NCBI RefSeq assembly: GCF_033118175.1
Contig: NC_083701.1
Location: 10,869,501 to 10,933,500 of the forward strand
Reading direction: 5' to 3'
Length of the DNA: 64,000 nucleotides
Origin: Dama dama
Taxonomy: Eukaryota > Chordata > Mammalia > Artiodactyla > Cervidae
The notes below the pieces were generated by a model that was given only the letters and a program-made list of their open reading frames with translations, did not search any database and was not told where the DNA came from. The number at the start of each line of letters is the position of its first letter. The stretch's first letter is position 1. A program made the translations under genes and the position numbers. Positions 40,295-53,134 of the stretch are shown piece after piece.

Positions 40295-41617
40295 GCACTC
40301 ATTCCTACTGTCATTCCTGCAGTCATTGTGCTCAGATTGCACTCATCTCACACACTAGCAAAGTAATGCTCAAAATTCTCCAAGCCAGGATTCAACAGTA
40401 TGTGAACCGTGAACTTCCAGATGTTCAAGCTAATTTTAGAAAAGGCAGAGGAACCAGAGATGAAGTTGCCAACATCCACTAGATCATTGAAAAAGCAAGA
40501 GTTCCAGAAAAACATCTACTTCTGCTTTATTGACTGTACCAAAGCCTTTGTGTTGATCACAACAAATTCTGGAAAATTCTTTAAGAGATGAGAATACCAG
40601 ACCACCTGACCTGCCTCCTGAGAAATCTGAGAAATCTGTATACAGGTCAAGAAGCAACAGTTAGAACTGGACATGGAACAATAGACTGGTTCCAAATTAG
40701 GAAAGGAGCATGTCAAGGCTGTATATTGTCACCCAGCTTATTTAACTTCTATGCAGAGTACATCATGCAAAATGCTGGGCTGGATGAAGCAAAAGCTGGA
40801 ATCAAGATTGCCGGGAGAAATATCAATAACCCCATAAATGCAGATGACACCACTCTTATGGCAGAAAATGAAGAAGAACTAAAGAGCCTCTTGATGAAAG
40901 TGAAAGAGAAGAATGAAAAAGTTGGCTTAAAACTCAACACTTGGAAAACAAATATGATGGCATTCAGTCCCATCACTTCATGGCAAATAGAAGAGGAAAT
41001 AATGGAAACAGTGAGAGACTTTATTTGGGGGGGGGGGGGCTCCCAAATTACTGCAGATGGTGACTGCAGCCATGAAATTAAAAGGCACTTGCTCCTTGGA
41101 AGAAAAGCTATGACCAACCTAGATGGCATACTAAAAAGCAGAGACATTACCTTGCTAACAAAAGTCCATCTAGTCAAAGCTATGGTTTTTCCAGTAGTCA
41201 TGTATGGATGTGAGACCTAGACTATAAAGAAAGCTGGGCACTGAAGAATTGATATTTTGAACTGTGGTGCTGGAGAAGACTCATGAGAGTCCCTTGGACT
41301 GCAAGGAGATTAAACCAGTACATCCTAAAGCAAATCAGTCCTGAACATTCATTGGAAGGACTGCTGCTGAAGCTGAAACTCCAATACTTTGGCCACCTGA
41401 TGCAAAGAACTGACTCATTGGAAAAGACCCTGATGCTGGGAAAGACTGAAGGCAGGAGGAGAAGGGGATGACAGTGGATGAGATTGTTGGATGGCATCAC
41501 TGGCTCAATGGACATGAGTTTGAATAAACTCCATGAGTTGGTGATGGACAGGGAAGCCTGGCATGCTGCAGTCTATGGGGTTGCAAAGAGTTGGACACGA
41601 CTGAGTGACTGAAATGA
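40295..41617 (+). mobile_element. 5'-truncated BovB inserted in the L1 5'UTR
   Basis: A sense BovB fragment of about 1.3 kb covers the RT region to the 3' end. The host sequence ACTGTTCTT occurs at both borders (40286-40294 and 41618-41626), consistent with a 9-bp target-site duplication, though the right copy merges with the BovB 3' repeat. The catalytic motif reads NADD (40837-40848) instead of YADD, a run of G (about 41027-41039) disrupts the frame, and there is an in-frame TAG near 41218. The copy is inactive. Confidence 0.9.
40349..41515 (+). pseudogene. BovB reverse transcriptase remnant
   Basis: Broken frames (40012-40482, 40409-40591, 40588-41220, 41283-41471) carry RTE-type RT wording: VNRELPDVQANFRKGRGTRD, FCFIDCTKAF, DWFQIRKGACQGCILSP, then NADD where YADD is expected, then SHEIKRHLLLGRKAM. 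The tyrosine loss alone should abolish polymerase activity, and frameshifts near 40490, 40585 and 41220 add to this. Confidence 0.85.
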
Positions 41618-42471
41618 ACTGTTCTTTTCCCCTTGCAGTTAAACTTTAATGTACATAGATGTTCACCTACCTCTGTTTAACTTTGCATACCTATTCTTTC
41701 TTTCTTTCCTTTCCTCTCAACATTTTGTAAGTTTTATTTTCATTGCTTTATTCCCCACTTGGCATCTTGCTTTAGTTTTGTTTTCCAATTTGTGCTTTAG
41801 TTAGTTTTGTTCTGAACTGGTAAATATACTTTTTGATTTCCTTTGTTCACCGGGTCAATCTACTGTACTTTATTTTTGTTGGACTGTTTTTGCTTATGGA
41901 TGTATATGTATGTATGTATATTCCATTATTTTAATTATTATTTGCCTGATGTTATAGCTGTCATTTGTCTGGGGTTCATCTTTGGTTTCTCATTTTTGGA
42001 TATTTGTTTTAATCTCATGTAATGCCATAACAAACCACTTGTGGAATCTTCATTCATGATCAGAGATCAAGCCCTGAGCCTTTGGAAGGGGAGCACTGAC
42101 TCCAAGACCCTAGAATACCAGAGAACTAACCCTAGGAAGGATCAAATAGTGAGAACTCACACAAAGGAAATCACTTGAATACAAGACCCCTCATCACCCA
42201 ACCACCAGTAGCACCCTGTGCAGGACATCTCATCTAAACAATGAACAAAACGAAAATACAAACCCAATCATCAGCAGACAGGATTACCACTTCACTCAGC
42301 TTTGCCCATCAGAGGAAAAACAAACAAAAACTTAGCACAAATCTCACCCTATACAAAGCTTACACAAACCAATGGGCCAAATTTAGGAGGGCAGAAACCA
42401 AAAGGAACAAAGAATTCAACCTTGAAGCCTGGGGAAAGGAGACCTCAAACACAGTAAGTTAAAAAAAAATA

Positions 42472-43350
42472 ATGAAAAGACAGAGAAATACTACACAAAT
42501 GAAGGAACAAACTAGAAACACAGAAGTCCAAATAAATGAAGAGGAAATAGGCAAACTATCTGAAAAAGAATCCAGAATAATGATAGAAAAGATGATCAAA
42601 AACCTTGAAAACAAAATGGAGAAAATGCAAGAATCAATTAACAAAGACTTAGAAGAATCAAAGATAAACACACAAAAAAACACAATTACTGAAGTTAAAA
42701 GTACTCTAGGAGGAATTAATAGCAGAAAATCTGAAGCAGATGAATAAATCAGTGAGCTGGAAGATAAAATGATGGAAATAACTTCTGAAGAGCAGAATAA
42801 AGTAAAAAGAATGAAAAGAACTGATGATAGACTCAGAGACCACTGGGACAATATCAAACCACACCAACATTCAAATTATAGGGGTCCCAGAAGAGAAAAA
42901 GAAAGGGTATAAAAAAATTTTTGAAGAGATTATAGTTGAAAATTTCCCCGACATGGAAAAGGAAATAGTCAATCAAGTCCAAGAGGCACAAAGAGTCCCA
43001 TACAGGATAAACCCGAGGAGAAACACACCAAGAAACATACTAATCAAACTAATAAAGACTAAACACAAATAAAGAATATTGAAAGCAGCAAGGGAGAAGC
43101 AACAAGTAACATACAAGGGAAACCCCATATGCTCAACAGCTGATCTTTCAGCAGAAACTCTGCAGGCCAGAAGGGAATGGCAGTATATATTTAAAGTACT
43201 AAAATGGAAAAATCTACAATCAAGATTACAGTACCTGGCAAGGCTCTCATTAAAAACTGATGGAGAAATAAAAAGCTTTTCAGGCAAATAAAAGTTAAGA
43301 AAATTCAGTACCACCAAACCAGCTTTAAAACAAATGTTAAAGGGACTTAT
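42472..43350 (+). pseudogene. L1 ORF1 remnant
   Basis: ORF1 encodes the RNA-binding chaperone of the L1 particle. The first frame (42472-42747) is the coiled coil (SEKESRIMIEKMIKNLENKM). A stop at about 42745 ends it. The RNA-binding core continues in other frames at 42824-43072 (IIGVPEEKKKGYKKIFEEII and YRINPRRNTPRN) and 43079-43291 (YKGNPICSTADLSAETLQAR). At least two breaks separate these pieces, so no complete product is made. It ends about 60 bases before ORF2, the usual L1 spacing. Confidence 0.88.
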
Positions 43351-43412
43351 ACAGTCAAGAAATACAAAAGAAGAAAAAAGATCTACAAAATCAACACCAA
43401 ACAACTTAGAAA

Positions 43413-46400
43413 ATGGCAATAGGAACATATATATCAATAATTACTTTAAATGTAAATGGATTAAATGCTGCAACCAAAAGACACAGACTGGATGAATGGA
43501 TACAAAAACAAGACCCATATATATGCTGTCTATAATAACCCACTTCAGACCTAAAGACACATATAAACTGAAAGTGAGAGGATGGAAAAATATATTCCAT
43601 GCAAATGGGAGGCAAAAGAAAGCTGGAGTAGCAATCCTCATATCAAACAAAATAGACCTTAAAATAAAGAAGATTACAAGAGATAAGGAAAGATACTACA
43701 TAATGATCAAGGGATCAATCCAAGAGGAAGACAAAACAATTGTAAATATGTATGCACCTCACATAGGAGCACCTCAATAGATAAGACAAACACAAACAGA
43801 CATAAAAGGAAAAACTGACAGTAACACAATAATGATAGAAAACTTTAACACCCCACTCACACCAATGGACAGATCATCAAAACAGAAAATTAAAAAGGCA
43901 ACACAAGTCTTAAATGATACATTAGAAGAGATGGATCTCATTGATATCTTCAGGACATCCCATCCAAATGCAGAAGAATATACCTTCTTCTCAAGTCCAC
44001 AAGGAACATTCTCCAGGATAGACCACATCATGGGTCACAAATCAAACCTCAGTAAATTTAAGAAAACTGAAATTGTATCAAGCATCTTCTCTGACCACAA
44101 TGCTTTGAAACTAGATATCAATTACAAGAAAAAAAAACTGTAAAAAACACAAACACATGGAGATTAAACAACACGTTTCTAAATAACCAACAGGTTACTG
44201 AAGAAATCAAAAGGGAAATTAAAAAATTTCTAGAAACAAACATGACAACTCAAAACCTATGGGATTCAGCAAAAGCAGTTCTAAGAGGGAAATTTATATC
44301 AATACAATCCTACCTCAGGAAACAAGAAAAATATCAAATAGATAAGCTCACTTTACACCTAAAACAACTGGAAAAAGAAAAAAAAAATTAGTGGAAGGAA
44401 AAAAATCATAAAACTCCGAGCAGAAATAAATGAAAAAGAAATGAAAGAAACAATAGTAAAAATTAATAAAACTAAAGGCTGGTTCTTTGAGAAGATAAAC
44501 AAAATTGACAAGCCTTTAGCCAGACTCATCAAGAAAAAAAGAGAGAAGAACCAAATCAACAAAATTAGAAATGAAAAAGGAGAGGTTACAACAGACAATG
44601 TAGAAATACAAAGGATTATAAGAGACTATTATGAACAACTATATGGCAATAAAATGGATAACCTGGAAAAATGGACAGATTCTTAGAAAAGTTCAATCTT
44701 CCAAGACAGAACCAAGAAGAAATAGAAATTATGAACAACCCAGTTACAAGCACTGAAATTGAAGCTGTGATCAAAAATCCAAAAAAAAAAAAACAAAAGC
44801 CCAGGACCAGATGGCTTCACAGGAGAATTCTATCAAACATTTAGAGAAGAGTTGATGCCTACCCTTCTAAAACTCTTTCAAAAAATTGCACAGGAAGGAA
44901 CACTTCCAAACTGATTCTACGAGGCCACCATCACCCCGATACCAAAACCAGATAAAGACAACACACACAAAAAAAAAAGAAAACTAAAGGCCAATATCAC
45001 TGATGAGCATAGATGAAAAAATCCTCAATAAAATTTTAGCAAACAGAATTTAGCAACACATCAAAAAGCTCATGCACCATGATCAGGCTGGGTTTATTCC
45101 AGGAATGCAAGGATTCTTCAATATACACAAATCTACCAATGTGATACACCATATTAACAAATTGAAAGATAAAAACCATACAATCACTTCAATAGATACA
45201 GAAAAAGCCTTTGACAAAATTCAGCACCCATTTATGATTAAAACTCATCAAAAAATGGGCATAGAAAGAAACTACCTCCACATAGTAAAGGCCATATATG
45301 ATAAGCCTACAGCAAACATTATTACCAATGGTGAAAAACTGAAAGCATTCCCCCTAAGATTAGGAACAAGACAAGGGTGTCCACTTTCACCACTATTATT
45401 CAACATAGTTCTGGAAATCCTAGTTACAGCAATCAGAGAAGAAAAAGAAATAAAAGGAATCCAGATTGGAAAAGAAGAAGTAAAGCTCTCACTGCTTGCA
45501 GATGACATGATACTGTACATAGAAAACCCTAAAGATACTATCAGAAAATTACTAGAGCTAATCAGTGAATTTATCAAAGTTGCAGGATACAAAATCAATA
45601 CACAGAAATCATTTGCATTTTTATGTACTAACAATGAGAAATCAAAAAGAGAAATTAAGGAATCAATCCCATTCACCACTGCAACAAAAAGAAATTAAGG
45701 AATCAATCCCATTCACCACTGCAAGAATTAAATATCTAGGAATAAACTTACCTAAGGAGACAAAAGAACTGTACACAGAAAATTATAAGACACTAAAGAA
45801 AGAAATCAAAGACAACATAAACAGATGGAGAAATATTCCATGTTCCTGGGTAGGAAGAATCAATATTGTGAAAATGACTATACTACCAAATGCAATCTAC
45901 AGATTCAAGGCAATCCCTATCAAATTACCAATGACATTTTTCACAGAACTAGAAAAAATTTTTCACTGTTCATATGGAAACAAAAAAGACCCCGAATAGC
46001 CCTAAGCAGTCTTGAGAAAGAAGAATGGACCTGGAGGAATCAACCTTCCTGACTTCAGATTATACTACAAAGCTACTGTCATCAAGACAGTATGGTACTG
46101 GCACAAAAACAGAAATATAGACCAATGGAACAAGACAGAAAGCCCAGAAAGAAACCCATGCACCTATGAATACCTTATTTTTGGCAAAGAAGGCAAGAAT
46201 ATACAAAGGGGCAAAGACAGCCTCTTCAATAAATGGTGCTGGGAAAATTGTACAGCTACATGTAAAAGAATAAAATTAGAACACTTTCTAACACCATACA
46301 CAAAGACAAATTCAAAATGGATTAAAGATCTAAATGTAAGACCAGAAACTATAAAACTCTTAGAGGAAAACAGGTAGAATACTCAATGACATGAATCAAA

Positions 46401-47150
46401 GCAAGATCCTCTATGACTCACCTTCTAGAGTAATGGAAATAAAAACAAAAGTAAACAAGTGGGACCTGATTAAGCTTAAAAGTTTCTCACAGCAAAGGAA
46501 ACTATAAGCAAGGTGAACAGACAACCCTCAGAATGGGAGAAAATAATAGCAAATGAAACAACTGACAAAGGATTAATTTCCAAAATATACAAGCAGGTCA
46601 TACAACTCAATGCCAAAAAATAAACAGCTCAATCAAGAAGTGGGGGAAAGACTTAAACAGACATTTTTCCAAAGAAGACATACAGATGGCTAACAAACAC
46701 ATGAAAAGATGCTCAACATCGCTCATAGCTATTAGAGAAATTCAAATCAAAACTACAATGAGATATCACCTCACAACAGTTAGAATGGCCATCATCAAAA
46801 GGTCTACAAACAATAAATGCTGGAGAGGATGTGAAGAAAAGGGAACACTCTTGCACTGTTGGTGGGAATGTAAATTGATACAGCCACTATGGAGAACAGT
46901 ATGGAGATTCCTTAAAAAAAAAACTAAGAATAAAACCACCATATGACCCAGCAATCCCGCTCCTAGGCATATACCCTGAGGAAACCAAAATTGAAAAAGA
47001 CACATGTATCTCATTGTTCAATGCAGCACTATTTACAATAGCTAGAACATGGAAGCAACCTAGGTGTCCATCGACGGATGAATGGATAAAGAAGCTGTGG
47101 TACATATACACAATGGGATATTACTCAGCCATAAAAATGAATGCATTTGA
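43413..47150 (+). pseudogene. L1 ORF2 remnant (endonuclease and reverse transcriptase)
   Basis: The frame starts at ATG 43413 (MAIGTYISIITLNVNG), the expected start of the APE-type endonuclease; its SDHNALKL end block is near 44090. The RT follows: HHDQAGFIPGMQGFF (about 45070), TRQGCPLSPLLFN (about 45370), then LADD (45495-45506) where L1 normally has FADD, then the thumb and C-terminal cysteine region (CWRGCEEKGTLLHCWWECK near 46820). Many stops and frameshifts interrupt it, including one from a 40-bp tandem duplication at 45651-45730. Inactive. Confidence 0.9.
45651..45730 (+). repeat. 40-bp tandem duplication within L1 ORF2
   Basis: GAAATTAAGGAATCAATCCC and the following bases occur at 45651-45690 and again at 45691-45730. 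A shift of 40 bases is not a multiple of three and ends the RT frame at 45698. Confidence 0.93.
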
Positions 47151-47630
47151 GTGAGTTCTGATGAGATGGATTAACCTAGAACCTATTATACAGAGTGAAG
47201 TGAGTCAGAAAGAGAAAGATAAATATCATATTCTAATGCATATATATGGAGTCTAGAAAAATGGTACTGAAGAACTTATTTACAGGGTAGCAATGGAGAA
47301 ACAGACATAGAGAATAGACTTACGGACATGGGGAGAGGGGAGGAGAGGGTGAGATGCATGTAAAGAGTCATATGGAAACTTACATCACCATATGTAAAGT
47401 AGATAGCCAATGAGAATTGGCTATATGGCTCAGGAAACTCAAACAGGTGCTCTGTACCAATTTAGAAGGGTGGGATGGGGAGAGACACGGGAGGGAGGTT
47501 CAAAAGGGAGGGGATATATGTATACTATGGCTGATTCATGTCGAGTTTTGACAGAAAACAACAAAAGCAAACTATAAAGCAACTATCATTCAATAAAAAC
47601 ATAAATTAAAATTAAAAATAAAACTGTAAG

Positions 47631-47815
47631 GTTCTGCTGTATGATGCAGGGAGATCAAACCCAGTGTGCTGTGATGACCTAAAGATAGGATGGGAGGTGG
47701 AAGGGAGGCTCAAGAGAGAGAGAATACATGTATGCCTATGACTAATTCATGTTGATATATGGCAGAAACCAAAACAATATTGTCAAGCAACTATCATCCA
47801 ATTAAAAATAAATTT
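47631..47815 (+). mobile_element. Second L1 3'-end fragment
   Basis: It repeats the L1 terminal layout (GATAGGATGGGAGGTGGAAG, ACTAATTCATGTTGATATATG, AGCAACTATCATCCAATTAA) directly after the first L1 end. It may be a separate short insertion or a duplicated tail. Confidence 0.72.
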
Positions 47816-48560
47816 AAAAACTCAAACAAGAATACAATAATGTAGGAGGTTATAAAAGTAACCTACAGAAATTAATAGTCTTCATGTGAACAGTCAATAA
47901 CCAGTTACAATGTAAAGTGGTAGAGAAAATCCCATTTTTTTGGTAAAAGTGACAAAGAAGAATATATACTTGAGAATCAACTTAATAAGGAATGTACAAA
48001 ACTTATTGAGAACAGCATTAAAACACTCCTGATGAAAACAGCTTGACAGTTTCTTGAAAAGTTAAATGTGTACCTACCATATGATCATCTAGTTATTTAC
48101 CCAAAAGAAATGAAGGCATGTCCATAAAAAGACATGCACAGTGTTCTAGGCAGATTTATTTGTAATAGCAAAAAAAAAAAAAAAAAAAGGACACAACCCA
48201 AAGGTCCATTAATCCATTAATAGGTTAATGGATTAAAAATCTTTGGTACATCCATACAAAGAAATAGTAATCAGCAATTCAGCGAATAAACTACTGATAC
48301 AAGCCATGACATAGATGAATCTCAAAATCACTTATGTTAAATCAAAAAAGGGGGGGAAATATTAATCCATCCATATGAAATTCTAGAACATAAAAACTAA
48401 TCTGTAGTGACCAAAAGGATATTAGTGGCTTCCTGGGGACAAGAGGGAGGGACTGGAGAGAGGGATTACAGAGAGCTGCTTGGAAACTTATAGGGGTGAT
48501 AAATATGCTCATTATCCTAACCATGGTTAGGGTTTCATGGGTTTGAGATAAAAATACGTT
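47816..48560 (+). mobile_element. Ancient L1-type remnant (right part)
   Basis: Old sense L1 ORF2/3'UTR wording (TACCATATGATCATCTAGTTA, CAGATTTATTTGTAATAGC, ATATTAGTGGCTTCCTGGGG) with a 20-base A run near 48171-48188. It is plausibly the continuation of the element split at 37541. Confidence 0.6.
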
Positions 48561-48947
48561 TGAGTGTAGCACCTTTCATGAAGGCTCAGGCAGCACCTTG
48601 AAATCAGCACCATGGTCCAAGGTCACAACCTCCTCTTTGCACATTTTAGAGAAGAAAGTTTATGACAAAGGTAACAAGCTCACAGCCTTCCTATTGAGAA
48701 TCAGCAGACAGGTGGAGGTTCTCTGCCTAGAGGCTCTTCAGCAAGCCCCCACCCCGGCCCCCACAGATTCCAGGCACTTCTGCTGTCTAAACTAGTGGTG
48801 TCACAAAGAGGCAATGCTATGGACTAAACCCCTTCACTCATGGTATCCAATTCTCAAGACCACCTTGCAAAGAAGGTGTTATCTACTTTTTACTGCTAAG
48901 GGAACTGAGGCTCAGTCATTTTTAGTCACACAACCAGTAAGGAAAGT
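48561..48947. other. Intergenic, nothing recognised
   Basis: Faint MIR-like wording near 48830-48940 (AACTGAGGCTCAGTCATTTTT). No gene. Confidence 0.4.
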
Positions 48948-49400
48948 TGTTGTTCAGTTGCTAAGTCTTGTCCAACTCTTTGTGATCACACGGACTGCAG
49001 CATGCCAGATTCCCCTGTCCTTCACTCTCTCCTGGAGTTTGCTCAAATTCATGTCCACTGAGTTGATGATGCTATCTAACCACCTCATCCTCTGCAGCCT
49101 CCTTCTCCTTTTGCCATCAATCTTTCCCAGCATCAAGGACTTGTCCAATGAGTTGGCTCTTCACATCAGGTGACCAAAGTATTGAAGGTTCAGCAACAGC
49201 TCTTCCAATAAATATTCAGGGTTGATTTCCTTTAGGATTGAATGGTTTGATCTCCTTGCAGTTCAAGGGACTCTCTAGAGTCTTCTCCAGCACCAAAATT
49301 TGAAAGCATCAGTTCTTCAGTGCTCAGTCTTCTTTATGGTCCAACTCTCACATCCAAACATAACTACTGGAAAAACCATAGCTTTGACTATACAGACTGG
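48948..49400 (-). mobile_element. BovB 3'-end fragment
   Basis: About 450 bases antisense, from GTTGTTCAGTTGCTAAGTC to ACTGGAAAAACCATAGCTTTG, with the CTTGTCC, CCATCAATCTTTCCCAGCATC and TTCAAGGGACTCTC landmarks of the BovB 3' region. Confidence 0.9.
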
Positions 49401-52180
49401 GAAAGCCCCAAGTGTGTACCCACCCCAGATGTCTCTGCAGCCTGAGGCTCCATTTCCCACAAGCAGTGGTGAAGAGCATGCACTCTGGACTCACTCAGGC
49501 CTGAAGTTAGACATCCTCATTTGTTAACTATTTGAACTCGAGCAGTTTATTAACCTTTCCAAGGCTCAGTATTCTTCTCTATAACATGAGGGCAATAATA
49601 ATTCCTATCACATAGCTTTATTTCAAGGATTAGAAGAGAGACTATATCTAAAATGTTTCCTGAAACATGAAACAGCTCAAATAATGTTGGCTAGTATTAC
49701 CTAATAGTGGCCCCACTTCAATATTTAAGAAGGCTTGTAGCTATTTGGAGTCAGTTAAGTTAAAAACAAGAGTGGATCCTAGAGTCTAACGTACAAACAT
49801 CCCAATTGCAAAGGTCACATTTTTTCCCTTTAAATCCAGTTATTTTGAAATTTTTCTTCAATAAGATCTTGCAGGCAAGAAGATCCCTTCTTTCCTGAAA
49901 TTTTTTTTGTATCACAAAATATATTGCTTTTAGATTCCCCAGACTGATCAGAATGGGAAATTATCATGCTGCCTTTTCTTTTCAAATGCTGTCTGTGACC
50001 GCCTGCCTGGCTCAATAATGTCTGTTCCAGTCCAGGACTGGAAATAGCAGCCCTCAGTTAACAGTGGGAGCCAAAAATATCACATTCCCTCAGTGGAATA
50101 ATTTAGTCACTTTAGACCAGACCCTTCTCTTCCTGTCCTTATTTTCAAAAGCAGTGTTGAGTGTAGGTTGTTTTATTCCTTATACACAAATGAAGCATCC
50201 ATGTACAGGTAAAGGAAGCATAAGCCCTAATACCCATTTTTTCCATTCATATATGCAAAGAATCAGACAACTGAGCAATTAAGCAACAACAACAAATTCA
50301 AATAACATGTATTCAATCCCTATGTATCTAGCATGAATATACTTGGTGCTGGGAGCAACAGTAAACAAGCAGGGATGTGGTTCCTGCCCTCACGTACCTC
50401 TGGTCTAGCAGAGACAAGATACTAAATCAGTATTTTTAAATAATTGTACAATTGCAACTGGGATAAGAGCTGAGAGGATAAATTGAGGGGCTCTGAGAGG
50501 GATGAACAGGTTACTGATGTCGCCCCTGAAAGCTGATACTTTCTCCCTCTTTCACTGAGCTGAATGCAAAGAAGCATCAGGGAGTGGGCAAGGACAGCTT
50601 CAAGGGAAGAAACTGCCTGAACAAAATCACCAAGTAAGGTGACTAGAAGGGAAGTTTCTTTGGGTCAGATACAGTAATTCCAACTGGCTCAACATCTGAC
50701 TTTCCAAGGTCTATCCTGTTGGTACAGAGGCTGAAGAGCTGACAACCATGTTTCCTAGACTCCCTTGCAGCTAGAATTCTGGATGCAATTCAGGGCTCCC
50801 CTACTGGCTTTGCTCACACAGGACATGAGTTTATAACTAAGTTAACCAGAAAGAAAGTAGTGGACAAGCTGTCATTTTGCTGGAGTTGATCTAGAGGGGA
50901 TGGCAGAGCTCTGAGTCAACAGTAGCAGCAGCATCTTACTGATGCCCAGATCAAGATCACAGTACTGTGAGTTCTAAACCAGATGTTGGGAAGAATTACT
51001 AAAGTAGCATATTCCCCAAAGTAGCAGACACTGTTTGGGCCCCATGCTTGTCCCCTCAGCCCAGCTGGCTTTAGCACAGCTGTGATAGATGGTTCTGTGC
51101 AAGTTGCCCACAGCCCATCTCAAGCACCCCAAGGGCATCTCTCTGTTTCTCTGCATCAGGGCTTTCTCCAAAGTCATGGAAGGTTGTTCAGCCTTTAGAG
51201 ATGCAACTCACAAGTTCTAAGGTGTTAACAGCCCCGGGGCCTACCCTCAAGCAACAGGGAACAGGTGCCACATATAAATGCTCCAGTTTCTTGTCTCTGG
51301 AGGGATCTTACTGAGATGCATTCTACCAGTTCCTTTCAGAGTCCCCAGAGGAATACCCAGTTGCCCACGGTGACAACCTGCCCATCATTTCACATGCTAT
51401 TGACTCTCTTTTGTTCCCTGTTTCCCTCTCCTCCATCCCTCATCCTGGCTTTCTGGGATAACCTTCCAAGTGAACTCTCTTCAGCTCGCTTTTGGGGGAG
51501 CCAATAAGACACCCAGGTTACACATGGAGTTAGATATAATTGCTCTTTCATTTGGCCACTTCTGCAGTATTTTTCTGGGAGTGGCTCTGGATACCCAGCC
51601 AAGATTTGGCTCCTCCAACACCAATGACAATTCTGTAAGCAGTAATTCTCTGCATCTACAATCCCTTTCTAAACAAAATCACTAGAGTGACTATGTAGGG
51701 TGCACTTGAACCCTGACTGCTACAACAAGGCTTCCATGTTCTGAAAGTCCTCCCTCTGCCTGGCACTTGGAGACACACAGTGGAGAGCTTCTAGTCTGAC
51801 TTGCTTGATCCCACTGCCAGCAGAGACATTTCTCTCCAGCAGATCAAGAAAACTGCAACTATGGCTTCACCTTTTTTCATATCTAATGTATATCATTACC
51901 ATTCTAATTTGAAGCTTTTTCTTTGGCCCAGATAGCACCTATTTACTTGTTAAAACATCCTTTAATTCCCTACTTGTGTCTTCTTTGGTCAGGATAAGAC
52001 CATCAGACAATATTAGCCCACAGGATAATCTTAAAGACATGAATATACAGTGGCTTATTCATGGTTCATGAACACACCCAGTTTATGTTTTTCTCCAAGA
52101 AATGCAACGATTAACCAAATAATACTAGTGATGAGGCATATGGCAGATGGGGGTGAGGCGAAGATTTCTTTTTGCAAGTT
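49401..52180. other. Intergenic, mostly unrecognised
   Basis: 49465-49640 looks like an MIR. About 50310-50530 looks like the reverse complement of L2 3' sequence (GGTGCTGGGAGCAACAGTAA). The remainder, 50530-52180, carries no gene or repeat I can name. Confidence 0.45.
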
Positions 52181-53010
52181 AAAATGTTGAAAATACATAA
52201 AAATACAATGAATACTATAATAAGCATCCAAAATTAACAAATGATATCATACTTCCACTTTTGGTTACTTTTGTAAAAAAAAAAAAGATATATAAAAATG
52301 TACAAACAAATTTGAAACCCCTATGTCATCCTCCCTATTCTAATTTATCTTCCTTCCCCAAATGCACCCTATGTTATGAATTTTACATGGAAATTCCCAA
52401 TCTATATAGACATATTTGTTATAAGATGAATTAACAATATAAAATAACTTGTTTTTCTACTTTATGTAAGTGATGCATTATATTAATTCCTCTGCAGCTT
52501 TCTTATTTTACTCAACATTGAAAATTTTAAATTTATTCAATTTGGAACAAACAGATCTATTTTATTTTTTCTAACTGCTGTGAGTGATTATATTCATTTT
52601 TCCATTGATGGGCAAGTATTACTAGATTGTTCTAAATTTATGCTCTTAAAAACTTTACTTTGATGACTACCCTTATATAGCCTTCCCTTGGAAACACCTG
52701 TGAACATTTCATTAGGAGATACACTTATAACTGGATGTGCAAAACAGATTCTTTAGGGTCTGCAAATGTTCAACTTTTCTAGATGCTGCCGACATCTTTT
52801 CCAAGGTGGCCACATATAACCCTCTCAACAGTATATGAAAGTTTTTGCTTCCTCCTACATTTGGGAACACTTGGTATTTTCAGAAATTTTTAATTCTGCC
52901 AAGCTTATGGGTGTAAAATGGTATCTTATTTTGTTGTTTCATTTGCATCTCTGTGGTTTACTGCTAAGGCTGAGCATCTTGTCTTAATTTACATGTGAAT
53001 ATAAATTTTG
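52181..53010 (-). repeat. Ancient L1M-like fragment
   Basis: The + strand reads as the antisense 3' part of an old mammalian L1: an ACAATGAATACTATAATAAGC region, then GTAAAATGGTATCTTATTTTG and TTTCATTTGCATCTCTGTGG. It is strongly diverged. Confidence 0.55.
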
Positions 53011-53134
53011 GAATGCCTTGCATCAACTATATGTATGTTTCTACTGTGTTGCCCATTTCCTCTCGACCCACAGAATGTGTGTATTATGTGTGTTTTGCAT
53101 ACTAAGTCTATCATTATATATAGTATATCCATTG

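Larger units (their letters stand above)
39625..41910 (+). repeat. About 480-bp tandem duplication in the L1 5'UTR, interrupted by BovB
   Basis: A T-rich unit starting CAGTCACATTTTTTATTGTTG at 39625 recurs at about 40106 (CAGTCACACTTTATATTGTTG). The second copy is broken at about 40294 by a BovB and resumes at about 41621 (GTTCTTTTCCCCTTGCAG) to about 41910. Matching landmarks include CATTGCTTTATT and TTTTTGTTGGACTGTTTT in both units. Confidence 0.85.
37561..47620 (+). mobile_element. Near full-length ruminant L1, carrying an inserted BovB
   Basis: The element opens with a 5'UTR start (CAAGATGGCGGAGGAGTAG) and has a very long 5'UTR (to about 42240) with two kinds of tandem repeat. It then has ORF1 (42472-43350), ORF2 (43413 to about 47150), a 3'UTR with a G-rich stretch (GGGTGGGATGGGGAGAG) and an A-rich end near 47600. 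After subtracting the BovB insertion it is about 8.7 kb, close to a complete ruminant L1. Both ORFs are broken by stops and frameshifts, so it is inactive. I could not identify its target-site duplication. Confidence 0.88.
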
